Shown here: piece by piece, positions 1-6,762 of the stretch
Layout: every line of letters starts with the position of its first letter
How positions within the stretch are numbered: the first letter of the stretch is position 1
NCBI GenBank assembly: GCA_024690635.1
Contig: JAILOW010000053.1
Coordinates: forward strand, 1 to 15,611
DNA from: Butyrivibrio sp.
Lineage (GTDB): Bacteria > Bacillota_A > Clostridia > Lachnospirales > Lachnospiraceae
Direction of reading: 5' to 3'
DNA: 15,611 bases
The notes under the pieces: model-generated
The model's input: only the letters and a program-made list of their open reading frames with translations
Database searches by the model: none
Told to the model about the DNA's origin: nothing
Position numbers and translations under genes: made by a program

Positions 1-14
1 GACCCCGAAGGGTC
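1..14 (-). terminator. Partial terminator hairpin after the CAP gene
   Basis: On the minus strand GACCC and GGGTC pair around a TTCG tetraloop, about 20 nt past the stop of the CAP-domain gene. A T-run would lie outside the window, so only the hairpin is visible. Confidence 0.5.
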
Positions 15-36
15 CGTATATAAGCAGTATTTAATT

Positions 37-465
37 TTAGTCAAACTCCTCTGCCACGTAGTACATATCATCGGCTTTATATATGCCAAAGCCTGTCTTT
101 GTACTTGAAGGGTAGAGAATGTTTGCTTTGTGGGATGGAGATGACATCCACACGCTAAAAACCTCCTCAAGCGTATTGTAGGAGTGAGCGGCAGCAAGGT
201 TTTCTGCATTTACCGCAACGGATACGCTGTAAAAAGGTGCTCCGTCAGGTCTCGTATGAGAGAACTTCATTCTGCTCTCCTGAGCTCTTACCTGCGCTGC
301 CTTTGTAAGCTCCGCATCTACCGTAAGAGCTGTAAGCCCAGCCTGCTCTCTTGCTCCGTTTATGTATCCAAGAAGGATATCCTCATCTGTTGCTGCAGAT
401 GCCTTTACGGGCATGAGAACGATAATGGTTGCCGCTATCAAGATTAAAGAAAATAATTTTTTCAT
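37..465 (-). CDS. Secreted CAP/SCP-domain protein
   Basis: A 142-aa protein made of a signal peptide (MKK start, hydrophobic 4-20, likely cleavage after the AxA of KASA near residue 24) and a single minimal CAP (SCP/PR-1-like) domain. Visible family marks are FSHTRPDG with its His near residue 70, the Glu of AENLA near 89, and WMSSPSHKANIL with a second His near 112; the domain ends in YYVAEEF, matching the usual end of the fold. These His and Glu residues normally form the CAP cavity, so the site looks intact. The protein should be exported and is short because it lacks cell-wall or SH3 modules. The GGAGG at 477-481 sits 11 nt before the ATG and partly in a hairpin. Bacterial CAP proteins have poorly defined activities, so the substrate is unknown. 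Confidence 0.85.
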   Translation of the reverse strand: MKKLFSLILIAATIIVLMPVKASAATDEDILLGYINGAREQAGLTALTVDAELTKAAQVRAQESRMKFSHTRPDGAPFYSVSVAVNAENLAAAHSYNTLEEVFSVWMSSPSHKANILYPSSTKTGFGIYKADDMYYVAEEFD

Positions 466-480
466 AGATCACCCCACCTC

Positions 481-506
481 CAAAGGGGTTAAAAGAATCC
501 CCTTTG
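481..506 (-). promoter_or_regulatory. Hairpin abutting the CAP gene ribosome binding site
   Basis: CAAAGGGG (481-488) and CCCCTTTG (499-506) pair perfectly over 8 bp with a 10-nt loop. On the minus-strand RNA the stem ends on the first G of the GGAGG Shine-Dalgarno (477-481). The inner AAAGGGG can also pair weakly with another CCCTTT just upstream (507-512), so alternative folds are possible. Confidence 0.45.
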
Positions 507-523
507 AAAGGGTTTAATTGATA

Positions 524-569
524 AACGGCTCCCCCTATACAGGAACCGTTAACTATGCCCCTGTATAGG
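524..569 (-). repeat. Overlapping inverted repeats between the 55-aa and CAP genes
   Basis: Two hairpins overlap. CCTATACAGG (534-543) is the exact inverse of CCTGTATAGG (560-569). AACGGCTCC (524-532) pairs with GGAACCGTT (542-550), fully only in minus-strand RNA where the odd pair becomes G-U. The second is followed on the minus strand by TTTATC, too weak for a clear terminator. The two folds exclude each other. This is the only notable content of the 136-bp gap at 466-601. Confidence 0.5.
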
Positions 570-601
570 TTGGGCTTGTCTATTAAGTTTTTAGCTTGGG
601 A

Positions 602-769
602 TTATTCGCACCCGTCAGCGTCAGCTGCAGATGCGATCACCTCCTTCTTGCCGGACATGAGTCTGTTTGACTCTTCGACAGCCTCTGCAAGGCGTTCTAC
701 TGCCTTAATAAGAGCGGGGAGCTGTCCTTCAAAGAATCTTTTTCCCATTACTGTCTGGAAAAATTCCAT
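602..769 (-). CDS. Small protein of unknown function (55 aa)
   Basis: The start is set at the ATG at 769 (MEFFQTVMGKRFFEG...) because AAGGAGGG lies 7 nt upstream; an upstream in-frame ATG at 802 would place that SD inside the gene. It follows the guanylate-kinase-like gene by 22 nt and is probably co-transcribed with it. The sequence is a short amphipathic helix (QLPALIKAVERLAEAVEESNRL) followed by a small tail ending in DADGCE, with no signal peptide or membrane segment. Small proteins of this sort are common next to replication or transfer genes of clostridial elements, but I do not recognise a named family. Confidence 0.65.
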   Translation of the reverse strand: MEFFQTVMGKRFFEGQLPALIKAVERLAEAVEESNRLMSGKKEVIASAADADGCE

Positions 770-791
770 AACCATCCCTCCTTTTTTGGAT

Positions 792-1331
792 TTATGCATC
801 AAGGATTTTGAAGTTTCTAGGGTAGTATGTCTTAAGCGCCCTTTTTAACTTATCTATCCTTTCTGCTGAAAACTTCTCTCTATCATCGAGAAGTCTTCTG
901 TTCCACTCCGTTTCGTCAAAAGAGCCTCTCTTTTTGGCTCTTTTTCTGCGGATATCATCAGGAACAGTAAGATAAAGGATACGGATATTCTCGGGTCCAT
1001 AGTGTTCTATGTAACTAAGAGCACCGTCCACATCGAGGATCACGCCGTAGTCTTTACTACCTGCGTCACTTACTTTAAGAGAGCCATAGCGCCAAACGGC
1101 GGGAACTCCCTTAAAGAGCGTGTGATACTCTCTGTCTTCGACGAACATCCCGTCCTTTTTGCAGGTATCAAACACTTTATCTGACATAAAGTGATAATCT
1201 CTGCCACTTACTTCCCCTTTTCTTTTTGGTCGGGTGGTGCAGGTTACGATTCTTTTGGTCCCAGCCTTCTCGCACTTATTAAGATAAGTGTCTTTTCCGG
1301 CGGCCGATTTCCCAATGAGTATTGTAATCAC
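792..1331 (-). CDS. Guanylate kinase-like P-loop kinase
   Basis: A 179-aa protein with a P-loop at the very N-terminus (GKSAAGKDT, residues 7-15) and the guanylate kinase signature TTRPKRKGEVSGRDYHF at about 32-48, which in the family binds GMP. Cellular Gmk is usually about 200 aa, so this is slightly short. The P-loop ends GKD rather than GK[S/T], with Thr one position later, a deviation that could affect phosphate binding. The start is a GTG at 1331 because AAGGAGG lies 9 nt before it; the upstream ATG at 1352 would put that SD inside the coding region. The expected reaction is ATP-dependent phosphorylation of GMP or dGMP, but a small accessory homologue may have another nucleotide substrate. 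It has its own leader and is followed by the 55-aa gene. Confidence 0.8.
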   Translation of the reverse strand: MITILIGKSAAGKDTYLNKCEKAGTKRIVTCTTRPKRKGEVSGRDYHFMSDKVFDTCKKDGMFVEDREYHTLFKGVPAVWRYGSLKVSDAGSKDYGVILDVDGALSYIEHYGPENIRILYLTVPDDIRRKRAKKRGSFDETEWNRRLLDDREKFSAERIDKLKRALKTYYPRNFKILDA

Positions 1332-1360
1332 TGCTATGTTCCTCCTTTTCATATAGTGTT

Positions 1361-1375
1361 TACTATCTAAACATG
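1361..1375 (-). promoter_or_regulatory. CATA-type promoter-like motif before the kinase gene
   Basis: CATGTTTAGATAGTA on the minus strand, preceded by CC, ends 30 nt before the GTG start and just after the terminator of the upstream gene. It matches the window-wide CATAYTTTTATAnGTA element except for G at position 4. Confidence 0.4.
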
Positions 1376-1378
1376 GGT

Positions 1379-1404
1379 AAAAAGAAAGAGCACGAAAATC
1401 GTGC
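1379..1404 (-). terminator. Intrinsic terminator of the 73-aa gene
   Basis: GCACGA (1390-1395) and TCGTGC (1399-1404) form a 6-bp stem. On the minus strand it is followed by TCTTTCTTTTT. It lies 10 nt past the stop of the 73-aa gene and so separates it from the kinase gene. Confidence 0.75.
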
Positions 1405-1413
1405 CCGTATCTT

Positions 1414-1635
1414 TTAAGCGACTATGCAGTTTTTGAGCTGGGAATACACTTTCTCCCCAAGCGGTCTAATTATTTCGGGTGAACCGTTATCACGGACCGC
1501 AAGGATAGGTGCATTATCGCACATAACTACAAACCGGTAGCCTCTGTACCACTTGGCAATGGTATATTTCCTGCCTGATACAAGTGCTCTTCCCATGGCA
1601 ATATATTTGCCGTAAATGCGTTCAATTTCCGACAT
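1414..1635 (-). CDS. Hypothetical protein (73 aa)
   Basis: A small cytoplasmic protein, MSEIERIYGKYIAMGRAL..., with a basic aromatic centre (KYTIAKWYRGYRFVV) and no signal or membrane segment. The start is the ATG at 1635: GGAGG lies 9 nt upstream, whereas an in-frame ATG at 1656 precedes the SD. It has its own promoter-like leader and its own terminator, and is divergent from the 414-aa gene. Alternating hydrophobic residues suggest a small beta-rich domain. No family recognised. Confidence 0.65.
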   Translation of the reverse strand: MSEIERIYGKYIAMGRALVSGRKYTIAKWYRGYRFVVMCDNAPILAVRDNGSPEIIRPLGEKVYSQLKNCIVA

Positions 1636-1662
1636 ATGCTCCATCCTCCATTTCATTTGTTT

Positions 1663-1678
1663 TACTACATTAAAAATG
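1663..1678 (-). promoter_or_regulatory. CATA-type promoter-like motif before the 73-aa gene
   Basis: CATTTTTAATGTAGTA on the minus strand ends 28 nt before the ATG at 1635. It faces a similar motif on the plus strand at 1721, making a divergent promoter region of about 120 bp. Confidence 0.4.
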
Positions 1679-1720
1679 AAAAAAATGTTGGTTTTTAAGA
1701 ATTTTAAAAAAATACTCTCC

Positions 1721-1738
1721 CATACTTTTATTAGAAAG
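1721..1738 (+). promoter_or_regulatory. CATA-type promoter-like motif before the 414-aa gene
   Basis: CATACTTTTATTAGAAAG, preceded by CTCC, lies 20 nt before the ATG at 1759 with GAAAGGAG between. It shows that the same element serves genes on the plus strand. Confidence 0.45.
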
Positions 1739-1758
1739 ACGAAAGGAGATCTTTACAA

Positions 1759-3003
1759 ATGTCTGAATGGCAGAAAGTTACAGACACCACTATCAGAAGC
1801 TACTTTGGAACCAGTGAACGTTTTAATTTCCTTAAGCTTCTTTCTGAATGTGAAAAGAAAGTTCGCCCTCTTATCCAAAAAGAAGAAGGCGATAACAAAC
1901 ATGTACATCTTGTGCCTCTCGACAACGGGGGGCTTCTTGAGGTAGATTTCCATAAAAAATACACCCTTGTCTATGAATACGACGAGAAGATGCAAAAAAC
2001 GGAAGTCCTTGCAAGAACTTCTTCTGAGAGAGGCGAAACAGCTACGCTTAGAAGCTTTTCTTCAAAGCTTAAAAAGTCTAAAGTGGGCGTGGGGTATCCT
2101 TTCCCTGAGACGCTGCAGAATATGTTCCGCTCTCTTAGGGTGAACGAGCTGTTTGTTTTTGAAAACGGACTTGCGTTTCTTTGCACCAAGAGACAGGGTA
2201 ATATTGTCACTTTAAAAAAGATATGCGGTAATATAACCGGCGATTCTGATATATCAACGCTTTTATCCGACGGAAAAGAGTTTGATGTGGATCCTTCTGC
2301 CACAAATGAGATGCAGGCCCTGTACAGACTTGTATTTGATAAATATACTGATTCTGCCAAGGGACGTATATCCAATATGGCTCTGACCAAGGAATATGTT
2401 GATGTACTTATTGGAGGCGCCGAGAGCAAAACGGATAAGCGAATAGACCTTGGTCCCATGATGTTTAGGCTAAAAAAGCCGTTTATGTCACAGCCTAAGA
2501 TTTATGACAGCGAAAATCATGTGATGGCACCTGAAAAGATGGTCGTTTTATATGCCTGGATGCGGAATGCTCCCGTTATCATCGACTTTATCCATGCGGA
2601 TAATAAAAAGGACCATTCTTTTGACAATACAAGGTTTGAAGAGCATATAGAGCAGTTCTTTAAGGATGGAAAGTTTGATAATGCGTACAGAAGTATTTGT
2701 GAGTATGTTTTAAGGCTTAAAGGCGAGCTTAAGATAGAGATAAAGACATATATAAAGAGCGGCGATGATTTCTATGCCGACGGATTTTTGTTCTCATTCG
2801 AAAACGGCACGGTCTTTACAAGAAGGGCCACTTATGCGGATAACGATATAACTCATCGCATTGTGTCATTAAAAAAGAGCCCGCAGAGAATATTTACAGA
2901 CTTCTGTACAGAAAAGTATAATTCGGATTATTTTCTTATGAAGAACAATAAACGAGCCGTTCTTCGAAAATCCTTACCGCAAAGCGAATATATAGTTGAA
3001 TAA
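1759..3003 (+). CDS. Protein of unknown function (414 aa)
   Basis: A complete gene with AAGGAG 10 nt before the ATG and a terminator 8 nt after the stop. The 414-aa product is soluble-looking, rich in Lys, Asp and Phe, with no signal peptide or membrane helix. The N-terminal third contains charged strands (LLEVDFHKKYTLVYEY). A middle segment around residues 240-280 ends in MVVLYAWMRNAPVIIDFIH. The C-terminal third has another strand-rich stretch (DDFYADGFLFSFENGTVFTRR). The two FENG motifs (FVFENGLAFLC and FSFENGTVFTRR) hint at an internally duplicated beta domain. I recognise no catalytic motif. It is the only large plus-strand gene in the left half and faces a DUF5688-like gene across a shared terminator. 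Confidence 0.8.
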   Translation: MSEWQKVTDTTIRSYFGTSERFNFLKLLSECEKKVRPLIQKEEGDNKHVHLVPLDNGGLLEVDFHKKYTLVYEYDEKMQKTEVLARTSSERGETATLRSFSSKLKKSKVGVGYPFPETLQNMFRSLRVNELFVFENGLAFLCTKRQGNIVTLKKICGNITGDSDISTLLSDGKEFDVDPSATNEMQALYRLVFDKYTDSAKGRISNMALTKEYVDVLIGGAESKTDKRIDLGPMMFRLKKPFMSQPKIYDSENHVMAPEKMVVLYAWMRNAPVIIDFIHADNKKDHSFDNTRFEEHIEQFFKDGKFDNAYRSICEYVLRLKGELKIEIKTYIKSGDDFYADGFLFSFENGTVFTRRATYADNDITHRIVSLKKSPQRIFTDFCTEKYNSDYFLMKNNKRAVLRKSLPQSEYIVE

Positions 3004-3010
3004 GACAAAG

Positions 3011-3044
3011 AAAAAGCCCTGGTTTTTACAACCAGAGCTTTTTT
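3011..3044. terminator. Bidirectional terminator between convergent genes
   Basis: AAAAAGC-c-CTGGTT and AACCAG-a-GCTTTTTT form a long stem with one mismatch and a short loop. It has a T-run on the plus side and, read in reverse, another on the minus side. It lies between the stops at 3003 (+) and 3055 (-) and can serve both genes. Confidence 0.85.
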
Positions 3045-3054
3045 GACATGTACT

Positions 3055-3930
3055 TTATGCATTTTTGCTGACAGCATCAACATCTACAACCGCAAGCTTT
3101 CCGTCCACGATCTCATAGATGTTATCTGACAGCCAGTCTGCCGGTGCAACAATCTCCCTGTTGATGGAATACATCATCTCCTGCAGGTCTTTGGCAGACT
3201 TGTCGCTGATATTCTTGTCAATGCAGATGATCTCATGCACCGACGATGGCAAGATGTAGTATCCGCCGGGGAATTTTTCTGCCATCTGTGCTACAAAGCG
3301 GGGATCATTAACTATGTCGGCGCCATATTCTCCAAGTCCGCCGTCTTCTGCCTGATATGTAGCCATAAAGGCTAAGCCTGAGGAAAGAGGAGTGCATGCA
3401 AACATAAACGACATGTCCATAGTCGTGATACCTCTCATTCTGGAATTGAGATCCGCATACGCAAACAGAGTCTGTTTCGTTACGCCCCAGAGTTCAGCAA
3501 GAGCCTTTGTGACGGTCATGGCGCCGCGTGAGCCATTAAACTCAATCAGCATTACAACAACCTCGACCAGATCAGCTACTGGTCTTGCGACAATATCCTC
3601 GGATAATGCACGTCTGGGAAGAAGCTTAAACACAAGCTTATCCTTCACGCTCATGAAATCTTTAACGATATCATCAACCTCATCTGCCTTTGCATCTGCA
3701 AGAGCAGCGCATATCGTCGGCAACATTTTCTTTGCATGCTCCATGGGATCCAAGTCCTCACATGTAACAGAAAGACGCATGCCAACGCGGTCTTTTCTTG
3801 CCATGATTGAAGGTGTCGATACCCCATTCTTGTTAAAGTCAATCGCTTCATACTCAAATTCAGGGGCGATCTCCTGCAAAGCCTCTGCCACCTTTGCTGC
3901 AAATTTCAAATCTACATTTGTTTCTAACAT
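3055..3930 (-). CDS. DUF5688-like protein (291 aa)
   Basis: The C-terminal region carries the pattern I associate with DUF5688, a Lachnospiraceae-rich family: an aliphatic stretch, then GGYYILPSSVHEIICI (about 222-237), an acidic K/D segment, and REIVAPADWLSDNIYEI (258-274). The N-terminal half has a KNGV/ISMxRKDRVG-like strand region (about 34-50) and helices. The start is the ATG at 3930, with AAAGGAGG 7 nt upstream; the in-frame ATG at 3990 overlaps the promoter region and SD and is rejected. Many lineages carry several paralogues of this family and no biochemical function is known to me. It is cytoplasmic by sequence. It has its own promoter-like motif and shares the terminator at 3011-3044. 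Confidence 0.75.
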   Translation of the reverse strand: MLETNVDLKFAAKVAEALQEIAPEFEYEAIDFNKNGVSTPSIMARKDRVGMRLSVTCEDLDPMEHAKKMLPTICAALADAKADEVDDIVKDFMSVKDKLVFKLLPRRALSEDIVARPVADLVEVVVMLIEFNGSRGAMTVTKALAELWGVTKQTLFAYADLNSRMRGITTMDMSFMFACTPLSSGLAFMATYQAEDGGLGEYGADIVNDPRFVAQMAEKFPGGYYILPSSVHEIICIDKNISDKSAKDLQEMMYSINREIVAPADWLSDNIYEIVDGKLAVVDVDAVSKNA

Positions 3931-3960
3931 GTCACATCCTCCTTTTTCATGTACAATAGC

Positions 3961-3975
3961 TACATATAAAAGATG
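3961..3975 (-). promoter_or_regulatory. CATA-type promoter-like motif before the DUF5688-like gene
   Basis: CATCTTTTATATGTA on the minus strand, preceded by TCA, ends 31 nt before the ATG at 3930. It is one of the closest matches to the window-wide element. Confidence 0.45.
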
Positions 3976-3990
3976 TGATTTTAGGAGCAA

Positions 3991-4028
3991 AATAAAAAAA
4001 GCGCACCCTTTGGTAATTGATGCGCTTT
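3991..4028 (-). terminator. Intrinsic terminator of the VapD-nucleotidyltransferase unit
   Basis: AAAGCGCA (3998-4005) and TGCGCTTT (4021-4028) form a perfect 8-bp stem, followed on the minus strand by TTTTTTTATT. It lies 12 nt past the stop at 4041. Confidence 0.85.
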
Positions 4029-4040
4029 AATGATATGTTT

Positions 4041-5210
4041 TTATCTGTTCTCGTTGTCGCCGCTCCTGTGTTTTTCTTCAGGCGAAGGTTTATTGGGAGG
4101 AGAACCGCCTGAAATACCCGCGTTCTTTAGGATATTTTCTATATAAGAGCTTCTGTTGTATTCCGCCCAGGATTTAGCCTGCGGCTTTTTATTATTATAT
4201 CGTGCCGCAAGCGGAAGAATGTCTTTTTTGACAGCTTCCATGCCACCTATTTCAAATGCCTTTATTGCTTTTATCGTATATTTGCTAAGAAGTTTTTCTC
4301 CAAGAGCCGTTTTTATATCCAGGTTATTTATATGTAGCTTTTTTTTTAAGATTTCTATGTCGTTAAAATCTTTTGCTCTTGTAAAGTCGGCATCTCCTAC
4401 TTCAACAGCAGAAAGAGCTGTGTCAATAGCAATGACCTTCATTTTTAGAAGGTCTCTTGTATCCAGAATGTTGATCTTCATCGTCTCAAGCTCAAACGCT
4501 TCCTGAAAATGGAGCTTTCCGGTGCTGAACTCAAGGTCTTCAAGCGTTGCCCCTGCAAGGAGAACGTCGTTATTTATCCAGTGTCGCCCGAGATTGTATT
4601 TTATGCCTATCTCATCTGCTATTTCTACTATTTTTTTAGGGAGCTCATCTCCTATATAATCAACATCCGTGATCCCGTCTTTATCCCTGAGCCCATGAGT
4701 CATCATGGCAAAGCCGCCTACTACGTTAAGCTCAATACCCCAAATGTCTTCATTTATAAGCCTGTCGTTTAGCTCGATCAGGGCGCCAAAGAGGGGTGCA
4801 TCTTTGTAATCATAGATGTTTAGAAGATTATTTTTTGATGTTTGCGTGGCCCGGTTAGATGCAACCTTTTCTTCCCATTCGCGTCTTTTATCTTTAAACA
4901 CTTCACATGCTTCTGAAATGTCGCCTATGAGGTCATGCTTTTCCCCGATGTCTGTAACGTCAAATCTTCTTGTGCACTCCGACAGCCACGGAAGTTTTTC
5001 GCATATTTTTATTATGAGCTCGGAAACTTCTGCCTCGCCCATTTTATTATTAGAGGTGTATACAGAATACTGTCTGTGCTCACAGCCATTTTCTTTCATA
5101 AAACGTTTAATGGCATCATATGCGCCGCTTCGTGAGGAATAATACTTATAGAGCGGCGATTCTTTTTCTGTTATTAAGTCAAACGCAAATTGTCTGCGTG
5201 AATATGCCAT
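4041..5210 (-). CDS. VapD/Cas2-like domain fused to a nucleotidyltransferase
   Basis: A 389-aa two-domain protein. Residues 6-100 match VapD-like proteins, ferredoxin-fold endoribonucleases related to Cas2: FAFDL (Asp11 is the likely catalytic Asp), AYDAIKRFMKENGCEHRQYSVY (30-51; the usual HRQGS is HRQYS here), LPWLSECTRRFDVTDIGEKHDL (73-94). A charged linker (100-130) leads to a nucleotidyltransferase-like domain: GGFAMMTHGLR (165-175), the metal-binding DVD pair (D182, D184), and TRDLLKMKVIAID plus RAKDFNDIEIL (251-263, 278-288). The last two are the Lys and R-KDF-DI elements seen in AbiEii/DUF6036 nucleotidyltransferases. The tail (366-389) is Pro-rich and polar. The stop of the 97-aa gene (TAG, 5211-5213) abuts this ATG, so the two are translationally coupled. 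VapD and AbiEii proteins both act as toxins in known systems; their fusion is unusual. Fold calls are firm, the biological role is inferred. Confidence 0.8.
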   Translation of the reverse strand: MAYSRRQFAFDLITEKESPLYKYYSSRSGAYDAIKRFMKENGCEHRQYSVYTSNNKMGEAEVSELIIKICEKLPWLSECTRRFDVTDIGEKHDLIGDISEACEVFKDKRREWEEKVASNRATQTSKNNLLNIYDYKDAPLFGALIELNDRLINEDIWGIELNVVGGFAMMTHGLRDKDGITDVDYIGDELPKKIVEIADEIGIKYNLGRHWINNDVLLAGATLEDLEFSTGKLHFQEAFELETMKINILDTRDLLKMKVIAIDTALSAVEVGDADFTRAKDFNDIEILKKKLHINNLDIKTALGEKLLSKYTIKAIKAFEIGGMEAVKKDILPLAARYNNKKPQAKSWAEYNRSSYIENILKNAGISGGSPPNKPSPEEKHRSGDNENR

Positions 5211-5504
5211 CTAGTAGTGCCTCCGTGCTACTGCAAGTTCATCAACTTCCCCTTCATCCTCCCAAAATGTTGTCCATTTTAAGAGGTTTGGAACAATATC
5301 TCCAAGCTTATAAAACTTGGCTTTAAGGACGATCATGCGTCCAAGGGCTGCATTTTCATTGCCAAAGGTATATATATTTTTACTCTCTTCAATAAACTTT
5401 GTGTCAAGACAGATATCCCTTACGAGCGTATCAAAGGCTTCAGGGCTGTATTTGCCCTCACGCATTAACTTTTCATGATCGCTTTCTATTATCATTCTAA
5501 ACAT
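5211..5504 (-). CDS. Small partner protein of the VapD fusion (97 aa)
   Basis: The first gene of a two-gene unit, ending immediately before the fusion gene ATG with no spacer. The product is acidic, without signal or membrane segment: an N-terminal helix (DHEKLMREGKYSPEAFDTL), a central IYTFGNENAALGRMIV and a C-terminal LLKWTTFWEDEGEVDE. I recognise no named family, though the GKY...Y-FGN...KW layout resembles small unnamed clostridial proteins. Position, size and coupling are those of an antitoxin placed before its toxin, but it could equally be a co-factor. AGGAG is 14 nt from the ATG, longer than usual. The motif at 5521-5535 is its likely promoter. Confidence 0.75.
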   Translation of the reverse strand: MFRMIIESDHEKLMREGKYSPEAFDTLVRDICLDTKFIEESKNIYTFGNENAALGRMIVLKAKFYKLGDIVPNLLKWTTFWEDEGEVDELAVARRHY

Positions 5505-5520
5505 ATGTTATTTTTCATCT

Positions 5521-5535
5521 CCTATTTATAATATG
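5521..5535 (-). promoter_or_regulatory. CATA-type promoter-like motif before the VapD unit
   Basis: CAACCATATTATAAATAGG on the minus strand differs at few positions from CAACCATACTATATATAGA at 9948-9966. The motif runs straight into the AGGAG ribosome binding site, so the mRNA leader would be very short. Confidence 0.5.
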
Positions 5536-5569
5536 GTTGAAATGTTACCAAATAATTACAGGTATACTC

Positions 5570-6499
5570 TTATTCTTTTGTTTGGCTATTATCTTTGGCA
5601 TTGCCCAGGTCTTCTTGTGTAATTTCTGAAAACGGTTTACCATAAAACTCTTCAAACATCTGTACAGTAGATTTTGACTCTTTTCTTTGATTTTGTACCT
5701 CTTCCTGATAACCTGCGATAATAATGCTTGCAGGCAGAGCCACAATGGCTATTCCAAGAACTGACGAGAACATGGTTATCACCTTCCCGATCTGACTTGT
5801 AGCGTATACATCCCCATAACCAACGGTTGTAAGCGAGATTGTTGCCCAGTAAAATGAGTCAAACATTGTAGGGAAAGTTTCTGGCTCTGCGTTAAACATT
5901 ACAAGTGCCGATACTGCGATGTAAAACAAGGCAAATCCGCCTACGACCAGAAGACTGTCTTTTTGTTTTCTAAAGACATTTATGATCATGTTTATGCTCT
6001 TAGAATACCTCACCGCTTTAAATATCCTAAAAACTTTAAACGTGCGCATGAGTCTGAATATTTTAAACAGCTTAAACCCGCGTCCTAATGCCGATAGAGA
6101 AGGAAGGATGGATAACAGGTCTATAATTGCCATAAAGGAGAGCGGATATAAAACATATGACATTTTGCCTCTATTTATCTTAAAATCTGCCGTGAACCAC
6201 CTGAGGATATAATCAATTATAAAGATTATCACAGTGATTTTATCAATCAGGATAAACGTATAGGTGTCTTTATGAGACCAGAGCGGTATAATGCTTATAA
6301 CTATGACTATCATCATAAAGAAATCATAGATTTTACTTGGTATGTCTCCATCTTTTCCTGTCTCTAATATGTCATATAATCTGTTTCTAAAGGCAAAAGA
6401 GCCCCAAACGGGGACTCTCGCCTTATTATCTGTGCTAAATTCTTTTTGGGGCAGAATGCTTAGTCTTTGATTTTCTTTCATTGGCTCTTTCCGGCTCAT
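5570..6499 (-). CDS. Kv-type voltage-gated potassium channel
   Basis: A 309-aa six-helix channel subunit. S1 is about 57-73, S2 81-102 (FIIDYILRWF), S3 117-133 with the conserved Asp127. S4 is 140-168 with basic residues at roughly every third position (RGFKLFKIFRLMRTFKVFR). S5 is 182-203, the pore helix 212-224, the selectivity filter TVGYGD is 225-230, and S6 is 240-265. Soluble tails of about 55 and 45 residues flank the core. The family forms tetramers in the inner membrane that pass K+ in response to voltage, and all residues needed appear intact. The start is 4 nt past the stop of the 81-aa gene, so it ends a tight operon. A Kv channel among accessory genes beside an anchored peptidase-like protein is unusual. 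Confidence 0.92.
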   Translation of the reverse strand: MSRKEPMKENQRLSILPQKEFSTDNKARVPVWGSFAFRNRLYDILETGKDGDIPSKIYDFFMMIVIVISIIPLWSHKDTYTFILIDKITVIIFIIDYILRWFTADFKINRGKMSYVLYPLSFMAIIDLLSILPSLSALGRGFKLFKIFRLMRTFKVFRIFKAVRYSKSINMIINVFRKQKDSLLVVGGFALFYIAVSALVMFNAEPETFPTMFDSFYWATISLTTVGYGDVYATSQIGKVITMFSSVLGIAIVALPASIIIAGYQEEVQNQRKESKSTVQMFEEFYGKPFSEITQEDLGNAKDNSQTKE

Positions 6500-6503
6500 C
6501 CTG

Positions 6504-6749
6504 TCAAATCTCCCTTGGAAACCTTTCCCTTACCATGTCAAGATACTCTCTTGGGATCTCGTTTTTATGCTCTTTGAGATAGTAATACAGACTTCTTTTA
6601 TCTATCAGCTCAAGCTTCTCAAACCAGACTTCAAAACTATTTTTAGAAGATGCTTTAAGGAGATTTGGTGCGATGTTTACAAAGTCTGCAAGTCTTGAAA
6701 ACATATCATTTATCGAATCGCCGGTTGGTGGCTGAGGTTTATAGCTCAT
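6504..6749 (-). CDS. Hypothetical protein (81 aa)
   Basis: The middle gene of a three-gene operon, 13 nt after the large anchored protein and 4 nt before the channel gene. The ATG at 6749 is chosen because AAGGAG precedes it by 6 nt; an upstream in-frame ATG at 6782 overlaps the previous gene and precedes the SD. The product is soluble and helical after a Pro-rich start (MSYKPQPPTGDS): one helix near 14-32 (MFSRLADFVNIAPNLL), then WFEKLELIDKRSLYYYLKEH and a basic C-terminus. No family recognised. Because it sits just before a channel, it could be a cytoplasmic regulator, but nothing in the sequence proves this. Confidence 0.65.
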   Translation of the reverse strand: MSYKPQPPTGDSINDMFSRLADFVNIAPNLLKASSKNSFEVWFEKLELIDKRSLYYYLKEHKNEIPREYLDMVRERFPREI

Positions 6750-6762
6750 ATGTGGCTCCTTG

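Noticed and set aside
1971..2459. A 162-codon minus-strand frame inside the 414-aa gene
   Set aside because: Low-complexity Ser/Leu composition typical of an antisense shadow, no RBS, and wholly contained in a well-supported gene.
3392..4030. A 212-codon plus-strand frame opposite the DUF5688-like gene
   Set aside because: It has no ribosome binding site and mirrors a gene with a good start, RBS and family match; it also runs through the minus-strand promoter and terminator region.
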